Source: CAZMGG01 sp964565715 (lineage in GTDB: Bacteria; Planctomycetota; UBA1135; UBA2386). Taken from it: a stretch of 33,953 nt of DNA. Made by a program: the position numbers and the translations under genes. The notes below the pieces were generated by a model. It was not told the DNA's origin and did no database searches. It was given only the letters and a program-made list of their open reading frames with translations. Position 1 is the first letter of the stretch. Every line of letters starts with the position of its first letter. Positions 7,949-16,008 of this stretch are shown one piece after another. The stretch lies in the NCBI GenBank assembly GCA_964565715.1, contig CAZMGG010000053.1, positions 1 to 33,953 of the forward strand, read 5' to 3'.

Positions 7949-10816
7949 TCAGGGCGTGCGGTCGCCTTCGGCGATGCGGCCGGCGAAGCGGTGGTAGAGC
8001 CAGCCCGCGCCCATCAGGGCTAGCCCGATGCCGAGGAACGACAGCACCCGCATCGGGGTGGGCAGCTCGGCGAGATCGAACAGCATCACCTTCACCAGGG
8101 TCGCACCGAACAGCAGCAGGGCCAGCCAGCGCACCGGCGACAGGCGCGCCAGCACGCCGGCGATCAGCGAGCCGGTGGCCCACACGGTCCAGACCAGCGA
8201 CAGCGTCACGTGGCCGGCGCGATCGCCCCAGCCGTGCCGTTCGGCCGCCTGCACCGCCCAGCGCCAGCCCTCGCCGCTGCACAGCGCCAGCAGCCCGAGC
8301 CAGCAGGCGATCCAACGCATGGCGTTGCCGAGGCGCTCCGGGCCCTGCAGGCCCTGGCGGCGTTCGCCGAGCAGCGACAGCAGCAGCAGCAGCGGGCCCA
8401 GGAAGAGCAGCAGGAACGGCCCGTTCAGGTAGAGCGTCGTGTGGGGCTGCTGCAGCAGCGGGATGCCGGCGGTGGCGGCGCCGAGCCCGATGGTGCCGCA
8501 CAGGTCGAGCCCCACGCGCTGCGGGCCGGGGAGGTCCGGACGGAGCCGGCGCATGCCGAGCCAGAGGGCGGCGGCGGCCAGCGCGGCGGCGGCGGCGGGC
8601 GCCACAACCGGCACAGGCCAGCCGAGCCGGACGATGATGGCCAGCAGGAACGCCGCCAGCAGCGGCAGCAGGAGCGGCGGCAACGCCGCGGCCCAGCCAG
8701 CCCGCGGCCAGCGGTCGGCGCTGCGGAAGCGCGGCGGCCAGGCCAGCAGGAAGGCCACGATCAGCAGTTCGAAGCGGCCGTGCGCCTCGTCGAGAGCGCG
8801 GCCGATCTCGCACAACGGCACCAGGTGGGCCGCACCCAGAGCCAGGACGCCCGCGACGGCCAGCGCGCTGCCGGGCCGCAGGCCCTGCCGGGTGGCCAGG
8901 GCGGCGGTGCGCACGGGTGCCAGCGCCACCAGGGCGAGGCCCAGGTACTGCCAGAACCGCGGCCAGGACTCGCTGCGGGGATCGGTGCCGATCAGGAGCA
9001 TGGGCACGAGCGTCAGCACCGCGCCCGCGGCGGCGATGCCGGCGATGACGCGCAGGGCTTCTTCGCGGGCCCGGATCGCCAGCACGGCGACCGCGCCGAG
9101 CGGCAGGCCCCAGGCGAGCGCGTTGCCGAAATCAGGGTCCGGGTGCGGCCAGTCGGCGGGCAGGAACCAGGCGAGCAGTTCGCGGGCGGTGAGCGGCACC
9201 AGCAGGGCCGCGCCGACTGCCGCCAGCGCGATCGCGGCCCTGGGCCCGATCTGGGCCATGGCCAGCAGCGCGAGCACCACGGTCAGGTCGACCCAGTCGG
9301 CGCCGCTGGTGAACGGCAGCACCGGGAGGACGTCGGCGGCGGGCCGGCTCGCGCGTTCCAGTTCGGGCAGCAGCGCGATGACCGTGCGGGCGGTGGCCCA
9401 CAGCGCGGCGGCGGTGCCGACGGCGGTCACCGCCGTCGCCGGCAGGCGGCGGCCCAGCAGGCCCAGCAGCACGCCGAGCACGGCGAGGCCGAGGGTGAGG
9501 CCGCGTTCGGCGAGCGGGAAGCACAGGGCCAGGGCCAGCAGCCCGGCTGCGGGCAGCCAGAGCCCTTCACGGCCCTGGGCGTCGTCCGGCACGCGCCGCC
9601 AGTGCAGGACGCCGACCGCGGCGAAGGCCAGTGCTGCGACCAGGGCGCAGCCGAGCGGCAGGCCGTTGCCGGTGTCGGCGCGGAGGGTCCACCACAGGAC
9701 CCAGGTGCCCATCGCCGCGGCGGCGCCGCCGGCGAGGTCCACCGGCGACAGGGTCGCGCGGCGCAACGTTCCCTGCAGGGGGCCGGCGCCGAGCAGCGCC
9801 AGCAGGAGCAGGCCGGTCTGCACCGCCAGCGCGGTGGCGTGCTGGTCGGCCGGGCCGTGCACGGCATAGACGGTCACCAGCAGGCCGCTGCCGGCGGTGG
9901 CGATGGCGCCCAGCGGGCTCCAGGCATGACGCCAGCGCAGCCACAGCGCCGCCACCGAGAGCAGCCCGGCGTAGCCGAGCAGGGCGCCCGGCGGCCGCCC
10001 TTCGCCGCCCAGCAGGATCGGCGTCAGGTAGCCGCCGCACAGGCCGAGCACCGCCGGCGGCAGCGCCACCAGGCGGTGGGCGAAGGTGAGCGTCGCCGCG
10101 GTCACCGCCAGCATGGCGCCGAACGCCGTCTCGTAGGCGAGCAGGTCGTAGAGGCCGTAGGCCGCCCAGCTCACCAGGTACAGGAGGCCCGACCCGGCGG
10201 CGAACACGCCGTGGGCCAGGGCGGGGTAGCGCGTGCGCCAGTGCCAGGCGAGCCCCCACATCGCCAGCCCGACGGCGGCGCCGCCCAGCACGCGCGGCAG
10301 CGGACCGAGCCAGCCCTGGTCGAAGGAGTACTTGAGCAGGAAGGCAATGCCGACGAACACCGCGAACGCGCCGACGCGCACCAGCCAGCGGGTGCCGATG
10401 GCCTGTTCCAGGCTCTCGGTGGCGGCGCGGGCGGGGCGCGGGACGGGAGTCACCTCGGCGGGCAGCGGCGGCGGCGCGGCGGTCGCCCGCGCCGGCAGGG
10501 GTGGCGGGGTTGCCGGCGTGGCTGCCGGCATCGACACCGATGCCGGTGTCGCGGCAACCGGAGTGTGTGGAGACGCCGATGCCGACGTCGACGATGGGCT
10601 CGGGCCGCGCATGGGCGGAGGGACCTCGCCGCCCGTCGCCGAGCGCGGCGAGGGCTCGGGTTCGGCCCGGGCCGCGTGCTGTAGCCGGCGCAGGCTCCGT
10701 TCCAGATCCTCGAACCGGCGCTGCAGCCCGGCCAGCTTCACCAGCGCGACGATCGCCAGCAGGGGCCCGAGCCCGAGCAGGGCGAGGACGAGACCGATCC
10801 AGAAGCACTCGTCCAT
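7949..10816 (-). CDS. DUF2339 family polytopic membrane protein
   Basis: The 955-residue integral inner-membrane protein has one N-terminal transmembrane helix (about 5-27), a short coiled coil (LQRRFEDLERSLRRLQHAAR, 31-50) and a disordered Pro/Ala/Thr linker (about 52-135). Many further hydrophobic helices then run to the C-terminus. The stretch after the linker, IGTRWLVRVGAFAVFVGIAF followed by LLKYSFDQGWLGP (about 140-172), is the hallmark of DUF2339 proteins, as is the ending RVLSFLGIGLALMGAGWLYH. The molecular function of the family is unknown. The gene starts 24 nt after the M48 protease stop on the same strand, suggesting co-transcription. The linker-coding DNA contains overlapping alternative hairpins near 10525-10551. 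Confidence 0.88.
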   Translation of the reverse strand: MDECFWIGLVLALLGLGPLLAIVALVKLAGLQRRFEDLERSLRRLQHAARAEPEPSPRSATGGEVPPPMRGPSPSSTSASASPHTPVAATPASVSMPAATPATPPPLPARATAAPPPLPAEVTPVPRPARAATESLEQAIGTRWLVRVGAFAVFVGIAFLLKYSFDQGWLGPLPRVLGGAAVGLAMWGLAWHWRTRYPALAHGVFAAGSGLLYLVSWAAYGLYDLLAYETAFGAMLAVTAATLTFAHRLVALPPAVLGLCGGYLTPILLGGEGRPPGALLGYAGLLSVAALWLRWRHAWSPLGAIATAGSGLLVTVYAVHGPADQHATALAVQTGLLLLALLGAGPLQGTLRRATLSPVDLAGGAAAAMGTWVLWWTLRADTGNGLPLGCALVAALAFAAVGVLHWRRVPDDAQGREGLWLPAAGLLALALCFPLAERGLTLGLAVLGVLLGLLGRRLPATAVTAVGTAAALWATARTVIALLPELERASRPAADVLPVLPFTSGADWVDLTVVLALLAMAQIGPRAAIALAAVGAALLVPLTARELLAWFLPADWPHPDPDFGNALAWGLPLGAVAVLAIRAREEALRVIAGIAAAGAVLTLVPMLLIGTDPRSESWPRFWQYLGLALVALAPVRTAALATRQGLRPGSALAVAGVLALGAAHLVPLCEIGRALDEAHGRFELLIVAFLLAWPPRFRSADRWPRAGWAAALPPLLLPLLAAFLLAIIVRLGWPVPVVAPAAAAALAAAALWLGMRRLRPDLPGPQRVGLDLCGTIGLGAATAGIPLLQQPHTTLYLNGPFLLLFLGPLLLLLSLLGERRQGLQGPERLGNAMRWIACWLGLLALCSGEGWRWAVQAAERHGWGDRAGHVTLSLVWTVWATGSLIAGVLARLSPVRWLALLLFGATLVKVMLFDLAELPTPMRVLSFLGIGLALMGAGWLYHRFAGRIAEGDRTP

Positions 10817-10840
10817 GGCGCCGGAAGGGCCGGGGGCCGC

Positions 10841-11605
10841 CTACTGCCGGGCCTGGGGGCGTTCCTCGGCGAGGAACTGCGGGATCTTCTGCCGCAGGTT
10901 TTCGGCGCGGTCGAGCGGGTTCGGGTGCGTGCTGAGGAAGGTCGGGCCGGCGTCGCCGAGCTGCGCCATCCGTTCCCAGAGCTTCGGCGCCTCCCACGGG
11001 TCGTAGCCGGCCCGGATCGCGTAGCGGATGCCGATCTCGTCGGCCTCGGTCTCGTGGCCGCGGCTGTAGGGCAGCATCACGCCGATCTGCGCGCCCATGC
11101 CCAGCGCGCCGACCACCAGTTCCTGGGTGGAGGCGTCCATCTCGCTGAGGGACAGCCCTGCCTGGGCCAGGCCGAGCACGGCGTTGGCGATGGTGCCCTG
11201 GCTCATCCGCGAGTTGCCGTGCTGCTCGGTGGCGTGGGCCACCTCGTGGCCGAGCACGGCGGCCAGCCCGTCCTCGTTCTGGGTGATCGGCAGGATGCCG
11301 GAGTAGACGGCGACCTTGCCGCCGGGCAGGCAGAACGCGTTGGGCACCTCGGGCGCGTCGAGCAGCTTGAACTCCCACTGGTAGTCCTTGCCCGATGCCT
11401 CGGCGATGCGGCGGCCGACCCGTTCGACCATCTGCGCCTCGGGCGTGCCGGTGATGACCCGGTGCTTGCCGGTCTCCTCGACGTAGGCCTCGGCGCCGAG
11501 CTGGTTCATGTAGTCCTCGGAGAACAGCTTGAGGTTCTGGCAGGCGGCGGTCGGCAGCGCGAGGAGCAGCAGGGCCAGCAGGCGGCGGCGGAGGGTCGAG
11601 GCCAT
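10841..11605 (-). CDS. M48 family zinc metalloprotease, lipoprotein
   Basis: The 254-residue protein starts at the ATG at 11605. The lipoprotein signal (LLALLLLALPTAAC, Cys22) begins right after it, and the only upstream in-frame start, a TTG, lies inside the likely -35 element. The zinc site is HEVAH (120-124), with the glutamate ligand in SRGHETEAD (about 181-189). The LPGGKVAVYSGIL strand before the active site is typical of M48C (Oma1/LoiP/BepA-like) peptidases, which degrade or quality-check envelope proteins. Gln follows the lipidated Cys, suggesting outer-membrane retention if E. coli rules hold. It is the first gene of the minus-strand block and has a near-leaderless promoter. Confidence 0.9.
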   Translation of the reverse strand: MASTLRRRLLALLLLALPTAACQNLKLFSEDYMNQLGAEAYVEETGKHRVITGTPEAQMVERVGRRIAEASGKDYQWEFKLLDAPEVPNAFCLPGGKVAVYSGILPITQNEDGLAAVLGHEVAHATEQHGNSRMSQGTIANAVLGLAQAGLSLSEMDASTQELVVGALGMGAQIGVMLPYSRGHETEADEIGIRYAIRAGYDPWEAPKLWERMAQLGDAGPTFLSTHPNPLDRAENLRQKIPQFLAEERPQARQ

Positions 11606-11612
11606 GTCGTCG

Positions 11613-11641
11613 ATGCTACCTGGGGTCGCGGGCCAGACCAA
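11613..11641 (-). promoter_or_regulatory. Promoter of the M48 protease gene, leaderless geometry
   Basis: On the minus strand TTGGTC (11641-11636), a 17-nt spacer and TAGCAT (11618-11613) end 7 nt before the ATG at 11605. The same -35 sequence, TTGGTC, occurs with a 17-nt spacer upstream of the isocitrate/isopropylmalate dehydrogenase gene. Confidence 0.5.
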
Positions 11642-11788
11642 ACCGCGGGCGGACGACGGCTTTCTGCGGCCGCGGCGAAACCCGCGTGCGCCGAAGGGCT
11701 ACCAAGCACTTGTCATGCGTGCCCCGTGTGACATCCACCCAGCGACATCCTGTCACGCATCCCCGACAACAGCCACGAGGAGTCAGCC

Positions 11789-12109
11789 ATGATCCGCTTC
11801 GAAGAGGCCCGGCCCCGCAGTCTCGGTGACCTGCTGGAGCAGCGCGCGGCGCTGCGGCGGCAGGAGACGATGGTGGCGGGGGCGGCCGTCGAGGTCGCCC
11901 ACGAACTGCGCGCCTGGCGCCGCCACGAACTGGCGGAGGAGGCCGCGGGCCGGACGGTGCCGGCGGAGCTGCGGCGGCTCTGGCAGGACCTGGCCTCGCG
12001 GCAGACCGAGCTGCGGCTGGACCTGCTGCAGCTCCGCCACGCCCTGGTGGTCGCCGGTCGTGAGCTGGCGGCGGCGCTGGGCCGGATCGGCCCCCGCCGG
12101 GCCGGGTAG
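11789..12109 (+). CDS. Small helical protein of unknown function
   Basis: The 106-residue soluble protein is rich in Arg, Glu, Leu and Ala and has no signal peptide or membrane segment. It reads as two or three amphipathic helices (LGDLLEQRAALRRQETMVAG, AVEVAHELRAWRRHELAEEA, LWQDLASRQTELRLDLLQLR), possibly a coiled coil. GAGGAG at 11777-11782 lies 6 nt before the ATG, and third positions are almost all G or C, so I consider it a real gene. I do not recognise the family. It diverges from the M48 protease and lies 54 nt upstream of the thiolase on the same strand, but the thiolase seems to have its own promoter. Confidence 0.7.
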   Translation: MIRFEEARPRSLGDLLEQRAALRRQETMVAGAAVEVAHELRAWRRHELAEEAAGRTVPAELRRLWQDLASRQTELRLDLLQLRHALVVAGRELAAALGRIGPRRAG

Positions 12110-12128
12110 CCCCGGTCGCGCCCCGCGC

Positions 12129-12157
12129 TTGCCCGGCGCCGGCCATTGGCCGATGCT
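12129..12157 (+). promoter_or_regulatory. Candidate thiolase promoter, leaderless geometry
   Basis: TTGCCC (12129-12134), a 17-nt spacer and GATGCT (12152-12157) end 6 nt before the ATG at 12164. The spacer contains CCGGCGCCGG (12135-12144) and GGCCA-T-TGGCC (12141-12151), two overlapping palindromes that could bind a regulator. Confidence 0.4.
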
Positions 12158-12163
12158 TTGCGG

Positions 12164-13363
12164 ATGAGCAACGAGTTGGTGATCGTCGGCGGCGCCCGCA
12201 CCGCCATGGCCGAGTATTCCGGCACGCCGGGCTTCGGCCGCTTCAAGGACCTGTCCGCCATCGAACTGGGCAGCATCGCGGCGAAGGCGGCGATGGAACG
12301 GTCGGGGGTCAAGCCGGACCAGGTCGACCAGGTCTTCATGGGCAACGCCCTGCAGACCAGCAACGACGCGATCTACGGCGCCCGCCACGTCGGCCTGAAG
12401 GCCGGCGTGCCGATCGACCGGCCGGCGCTGACGGTCAACCGGCTGTGCGGCTCGGGCATCCAGTCGGTGGTGTCGGCCTGCCACGCGTTGTTGTGCGGCG
12501 AGGCGCGGCTGGCACTCGCCGGCGGCATGGAGAACATGAGCCAGGCGCCGTTCGTCGTGCACGGCATCCGTGAGGGCGTCCGGTTCGGCACCCATCCGAA
12601 GCTGGAGGATCTGCTGTTCGCGGCGCTGCACGACCCGTTCTGCAACTTCTTCATGGCGCAGACCGCGGAGAACGTGGCGAAGCAGTGCGGCATCCCGCGG
12701 CAGGCGCAGGACGAGTATGCGCTGCGCAGCCACCAGCTCGGTGCCGCCGCCGTCAAGGCCGGCAAGTTCCAGGCGGAGATCGTGCCGGTGAAGCTGCAGG
12801 TCGGGAAGAAGGAGGTGGTGGTCGACCAGGACGACCACATCAAGCCGGAGACGACCCTGGAGGCGCTGTCCGGCCTGCGGGCGGCGTTCGGCAAGGACGG
12901 CACGGTCACCGCCGGCAACGCGTCGGGCATCGTCGACGGCGCCGCCTGCCTCGTGGTCACCACCGCCCAGCACGCCGACGTGCTGGGGCTGCAGCCGAAG
13001 GCGCGGATCCGCTCCTGGGGGCTCGCCGGCGTGCCGCCGGAGGTGATGGGGCTCGGCCCGGTGCCGGCGATCCAGCGGGCCTGCGACAAGGCCGGCCTGA
13101 AGGTCGCCGACCTCGACCTGATCGAGATCAACGAGGCGTTCTCCGCCCAGTACCTGGGCTGCGAGAAGGAGCTGAAGCTGGACCGCGACAAGTGCAACGT
13201 CAACGGCGGCGCGATCGCGCTGGGGCACCCGCTCGGCGCCACCGGCACCCGGCTCTTGCTGACCCTGGTGCGCGAGATGGAGCAGTCCGGCAAGGCGCTG
13301 GGCTGCGCCTCGGCCTGCATCGGCGGCGGCCAGGGCATCGCGATGATCCTGGAGCGGGCCTAG
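12164..13363 (+). CDS. Acetyl-CoA acetyltransferase (thiolase)
   Basis: The 399-residue thiolase superfamily enzyme either condenses two acetyl-CoA to acetoacetyl-CoA or runs the reverse cleavage in beta-oxidation. The nucleophile is Cys95 in NRLCGSGIQSV. His355 lies in GGAIALGHPLGATGTR and the second catalytic Cys385 in ACIGGGQGIAMIL. GGMENMSQAP is the usual thiolase signature. The length matches biosynthetic-type (AtoB/PhaA-like) thiolases, but chain-length preference cannot be read from the sequence. The ATG at 12164 was chosen because family homology begins at NELVIVGGARTA; an upstream TTG would add six residues and lies close to the promoter. The aconitase-like gene follows after 8 nt with its AGGAGG overlapping the thiolase stop codon, so the two are probably translated from one mRNA. 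Confidence 0.93.
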   Translation: MSNELVIVGGARTAMAEYSGTPGFGRFKDLSAIELGSIAAKAAMERSGVKPDQVDQVFMGNALQTSNDAIYGARHVGLKAGVPIDRPALTVNRLCGSGIQSVVSACHALLCGEARLALAGGMENMSQAPFVVHGIREGVRFGTHPKLEDLLFAALHDPFCNFFMAQTAENVAKQCGIPRQAQDEYALRSHQLGAAAVKAGKFQAEIVPVKLQVGKKEVVVDQDDHIKPETTLEALSGLRAAFGKDGTVTAGNASGIVDGAACLVVTTAQHADVLGLQPKARIRSWGLAGVPPEVMGLGPVPAIQRACDKAGLKVADLDLIEINEAFSAQYLGCEKELKLDRDKCNVNGGAIALGHPLGATGTRLLLTLVREMEQSGKALGCASACIGGGQGIAMILERA

Positions 13364-13371
13364 GAGGCGCG

Positions 13372-15348
13372 ATGGCGATCCGCAAGGAAGTCGAGATCAC
13401 CGGCCGCGTCCTCTACCTGACCGAGGACCAGGACCTGCTCAAGCGGCAACTGCACGGCCACGAGGACCTGCCGTCGGCGCACGGCCACAAGCTGGTCGAC
13501 AACATCTCCACCGACGAGCTGACGCCGGGGTGGGTCTGCTACTACTACGACGACACGCTGGCCCGCTACTGCCTGGTCGGGCTGCGCGGCGGCAACGTCA
13601 AGCGCGACGCGATCAAGGACGGCGGCTTCGGCGTGATCGTCAGCGGCGTCTCCAAGGGCTGCGGCAGCAGCCGCGAGACGGCGCCGTTCAGCGAGCTGCG
13701 CGCCGGCGTGCAGCTGGTGATCGCCAAGAACATCGAGAAGATCTACGGCCAGAACTGCCAGAACATCGGGCTGCTGACCTCGACCGACTTCTCGCTGATC
13801 CCGCGGATCGAGCGCGGCGAGGCCATCCCGATCGAGGAGTTCACCCGCGGCCTGGATCCGATCGGCGCCGAGGTGGTCCGGCACGGCGGCCTGTTCGCCT
13901 ACAACAAGGCGAGGCTGGCTGGCGAGACCGTGCCGCCGGCGGTCACCACCGGGCCCCGGCCGATGACGCTCTGCGAGAAGATCATCGCCAGGTCGGCGAT
14001 CGCCGACGCCCGCAGTGGCCGCACCGGCATCCCGGCGGTCAAGCCCGGCGACGCCCTGTTCGTCCGCACCGACGTGCGCTTCTCCCACGAGTACGTGACG
14101 CCGATGGCGGAGGCGCTGTTCGTGCTGGGGCTCGGCGAGGACGCCCGCATCACCGACCCGGCCTCGGTGTTCGCCTTCCGCGACCACCTCACCTTCCTCG
14201 ACCGGGTGATGCCGAAGGCCCACGTCGACATGGGCCTGAAGGAGCAGGCGGCGAGCCTGGCCACGGTGCAGCAGGACTTCGCCCGCCGCCAGGGCATCCG
14301 CCTGTATGGCGAGGTCGAGCGCGACGGCGCGCCGGCCGGCAGCGAGGGCATCTGCCACAACATCGTGATCGAGGACCTGGCGGAGCCCGGTCAGCTGGTG
14401 ATCGGCACCGACAGCCACACCTGCATGGCCGGCGCGCTCGGCTGCTTCGCGTTCGGCGTCGGCTCCACCGACATGGCCAACTCCTGGTTCACCAAGGACG
14501 TGCGCGTGCGGGTCCCGGAGTCGGTGCGGGTCGAACTGCGCGGCAGCATGCCGGAAGGCGTCTGCGCCAAGGACCTGATGCTGCACCTGCTGAGCGACGG
14601 GTTCTTCAAGAGCGGCGCCGGCATCGGCAAGGTCCTCGAGTTCGGCGGGCCCGGCATCACCGCCATGGGCCTGGACGAGCGGGCGACCCTGACCAACATG
14701 GCGGTGGAGGCCGGCGGCTTCACCGGCATCTTCGAGGCCGACCAGGTGGTGATCGACTACCTGGTCGAGCAGCGCGGCGCCGACCGGGCCCGGTTGCAGG
14801 CGCAGGTGGTGCGGGCCGACCCCGGCGCCACCTACTGCAAGACGTTCGCCATCGACCTCGGCATGCTGGTGCCGACGGTGGCCACGCCGGGCGATCCGCG
14901 CAACGGCGTGCCGCTGGCCGAGCTGCGCGCCGACCGCGGCGAGGTGAAGATCGACCTCTGCTACGGCGGCTCCTGCACCGGCGGCAAGAAGGCGGACATG
15001 GACATGTACGCGGCGGTGGTGCGCAAGGCCCGTGAGCAGGGTCGCAGCATCGCGCCGGGCGTGAAGCTCTACATCCAGTTCGGCAGCCAGCGGATCCGCG
15101 ACTACGCCGAGACCATGGGCTACGTGCCGCTGTTCCGCGAGGCCGGCGTCGAGCTGATCGATCCGAGCTGCGGCGCCTGCATCAAGGCCGGCCCGGGCGT
15201 GAGCGAGCGCCCCGATCAGGTGACCGTGTCGGCGATCAACCGCAACTTCCCCGGGCGCTCCGGGCCCGGTGACGTGTACCTGGCCAGCCCGCTGGTCGTC
15301 GCGGCGTCCGCCTTCCTCGGCTACGTCGGCGGCCCGGACGAACTGTAG
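13372..15348 (+). CDS. Aconitase/isopropylmalate isomerase family, swivel domain first
   Basis: The 658-residue Fe-S hydro-lyase fuses both halves in permuted order. Residues 1 to about 182 match the small swivel (LeuD-like) domain, with SKGCGSSRETAPF at about 94-106. A linker of about 15 residues leads to the large LeuC/aconitase domain from MTLCEKIIAR (198). The [4Fe-4S] ligands are Cys535 (GGSCTGGK), Cys600 and Cys603 (PSCGACIKAG). IGTDSHTC and RNFPGRSG are the expected substrate-site motifs. The family isomerises citrate, isopropylmalate, homocitrate or methylcitrate-type substrates, and specificity is not clear here. AGGAGG at 13362-13367 overlaps the thiolase stop, 4 nt before the ATG. 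The last 28 nt overlap the convergent membrane-protein gene. Confidence 0.88.
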   Translation: MAIRKEVEITGRVLYLTEDQDLLKRQLHGHEDLPSAHGHKLVDNISTDELTPGWVCYYYDDTLARYCLVGLRGGNVKRDAIKDGGFGVIVSGVSKGCGSSRETAPFSELRAGVQLVIAKNIEKIYGQNCQNIGLLTSTDFSLIPRIERGEAIPIEEFTRGLDPIGAEVVRHGGLFAYNKARLAGETVPPAVTTGPRPMTLCEKIIARSAIADARSGRTGIPAVKPGDALFVRTDVRFSHEYVTPMAEALFVLGLGEDARITDPASVFAFRDHLTFLDRVMPKAHVDMGLKEQAASLATVQQDFARRQGIRLYGEVERDGAPAGSEGICHNIVIEDLAEPGQLVIGTDSHTCMAGALGCFAFGVGSTDMANSWFTKDVRVRVPESVRVELRGSMPEGVCAKDLMLHLLSDGFFKSGAGIGKVLEFGGPGITAMGLDERATLTNMAVEAGGFTGIFEADQVVIDYLVEQRGADRARLQAQVVRADPGATYCKTFAIDLGMLVPTVATPGDPRNGVPLAELRADRGEVKIDLCYGGSCTGGKKADMDMYAAVVRKAREQGRSIAPGVKLYIQFGSQRIRDYAETMGYVPLFREAGVELIDPSCGACIKAGPGVSERPDQVTVSAINRNFPGRSGPGDVYLASPLVVAASAFLGYVGGPDEL

Positions 15349-15779
15349 CCGGCGCGCCGCAGGGCGATGCCGGCGAGCGACAGGGCGCCCAGGGCGGCGA
15401 GGTGGAACGCGGTCGTGAAGCGACCGGTGACGCCGCCGACGGCGGCAGCACCGCGCCACCATTCCCAAAGCAGCACCACGGCGAGGCAGGCGCCCAGCAT
15501 GGCGACGCCGGGCCGGACCGCCTCGCGCGCCGTGGCCGAACGGCCCTCGATCAGCATCAGCACGGCGATGAGGGCCGCGCACAGGCTCGCGGTGGTGCCC
15601 GCCACCGTGTCGATGCCGCGCGGGCCCACCGCCGTGCCCCACAGCCGCGGGAACGCGACCTCGGTCCAGGGCGCGAAGGCGCAGGCGATGACCACGCCGC
15701 AGCAGCCCAGCAGGGCGCCCCGGCCCCGGGGCCGGGGCGGTGGGTCGATCGGCGGGCGCGGCGGGTGGAAGGCCAGCAT
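15321..15779 (-). CDS. Small four-helix membrane protein
   Basis: The 152-residue protein has a short Pro-rich cytoplasmic start (MLAFHPPRPPIDPPPRPRGR), then four hydrophobic segments at about 21-38, 58-77, 88-107 and 122-141, and a short Ser/Gly tail. The pattern resembles small uncharacterised membrane proteins, with no recognisable motif apart from a Trp/Glu cluster (LLWEWWRG). The ATG at 15779 was chosen because the upstream in-frame sequence is Arg-rich and reads as non-coding. Its 3' end overlaps the end of the aconitase-like gene by 28 nt on the opposite strand. The 229-nt gap to the PhnD-like gene (15780-16008) probably holds divergent promoters, but I could not assign them. Confidence 0.65.
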   Translation of the reverse strand: MLAFHPPRPPIDPPPRPRGRGALLGCCGVVIACAFAPWTEVAFPRLWGTAVGPRGIDTVAGTTASLCAALIAVLMLIEGRSATAREAVRPGVAMLGACLAVVLLWEWWRGAAAVGGVTGRFTTAFHLAALGALSLAGIALRRAGYSSSGPPT

Positions 15780-15995
15780 CCTGGTGTCTCGTTGCGGGAT
15801 TCTCCGGCCTCGCCGGGCGCCGCCGCTCCGCCGCGATGGGCCAAGGCTGGTGGAGGCAACCGGCGGTGTCAATGGCCGCCGGCGGGCGGGGTCGCCCCGG
15901 TCCGGCCGGCCGCGGATCTTAACAGCCGATGGCAGGCCGGGATGAGGGAAAGTCGCGGGTTCAGCCGCCTCCGGATTGCGGTCGAAAAGGCGCGC

Positions 15996-16003
15996 GGAGG
16001 AGG
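15996..16003 (+). promoter_or_regulatory. Ribosome-binding site that selects a TTG start
   Basis: GGAGGAGG followed by a 5-nt spacer and TTG at 16009. Placed this way, the signal peptide begins directly after the start codon. The next upstream in-frame start candidate is a TTG at 15976, which has no such site. Confidence 0.75.
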
Positions 16004-16008
16004 ACAGC

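Noticed and set aside
8210..10684. An 824-codon plus-strand open frame
   Set aside because: It is antisense to the DUF2339 gene, which has a clear family match and membrane pattern. The plus-strand translation is Gln/Arg/Gly-rich with no domain.
12135..12151. Palindromes CCGGCGCCGG and GGCCA-T-TGGCC upstream of the thiolase as a separate finding
   Set aside because: Short GC palindromes are common by chance in DNA of this composition. They are noted only in the promoter entry.
13360..15642. A 760-codon minus-strand open frame
   Set aside because: It is antisense to the aconitase-like gene. The translation is His/Arg/Ala-rich with no motif, and no start signal supports it.
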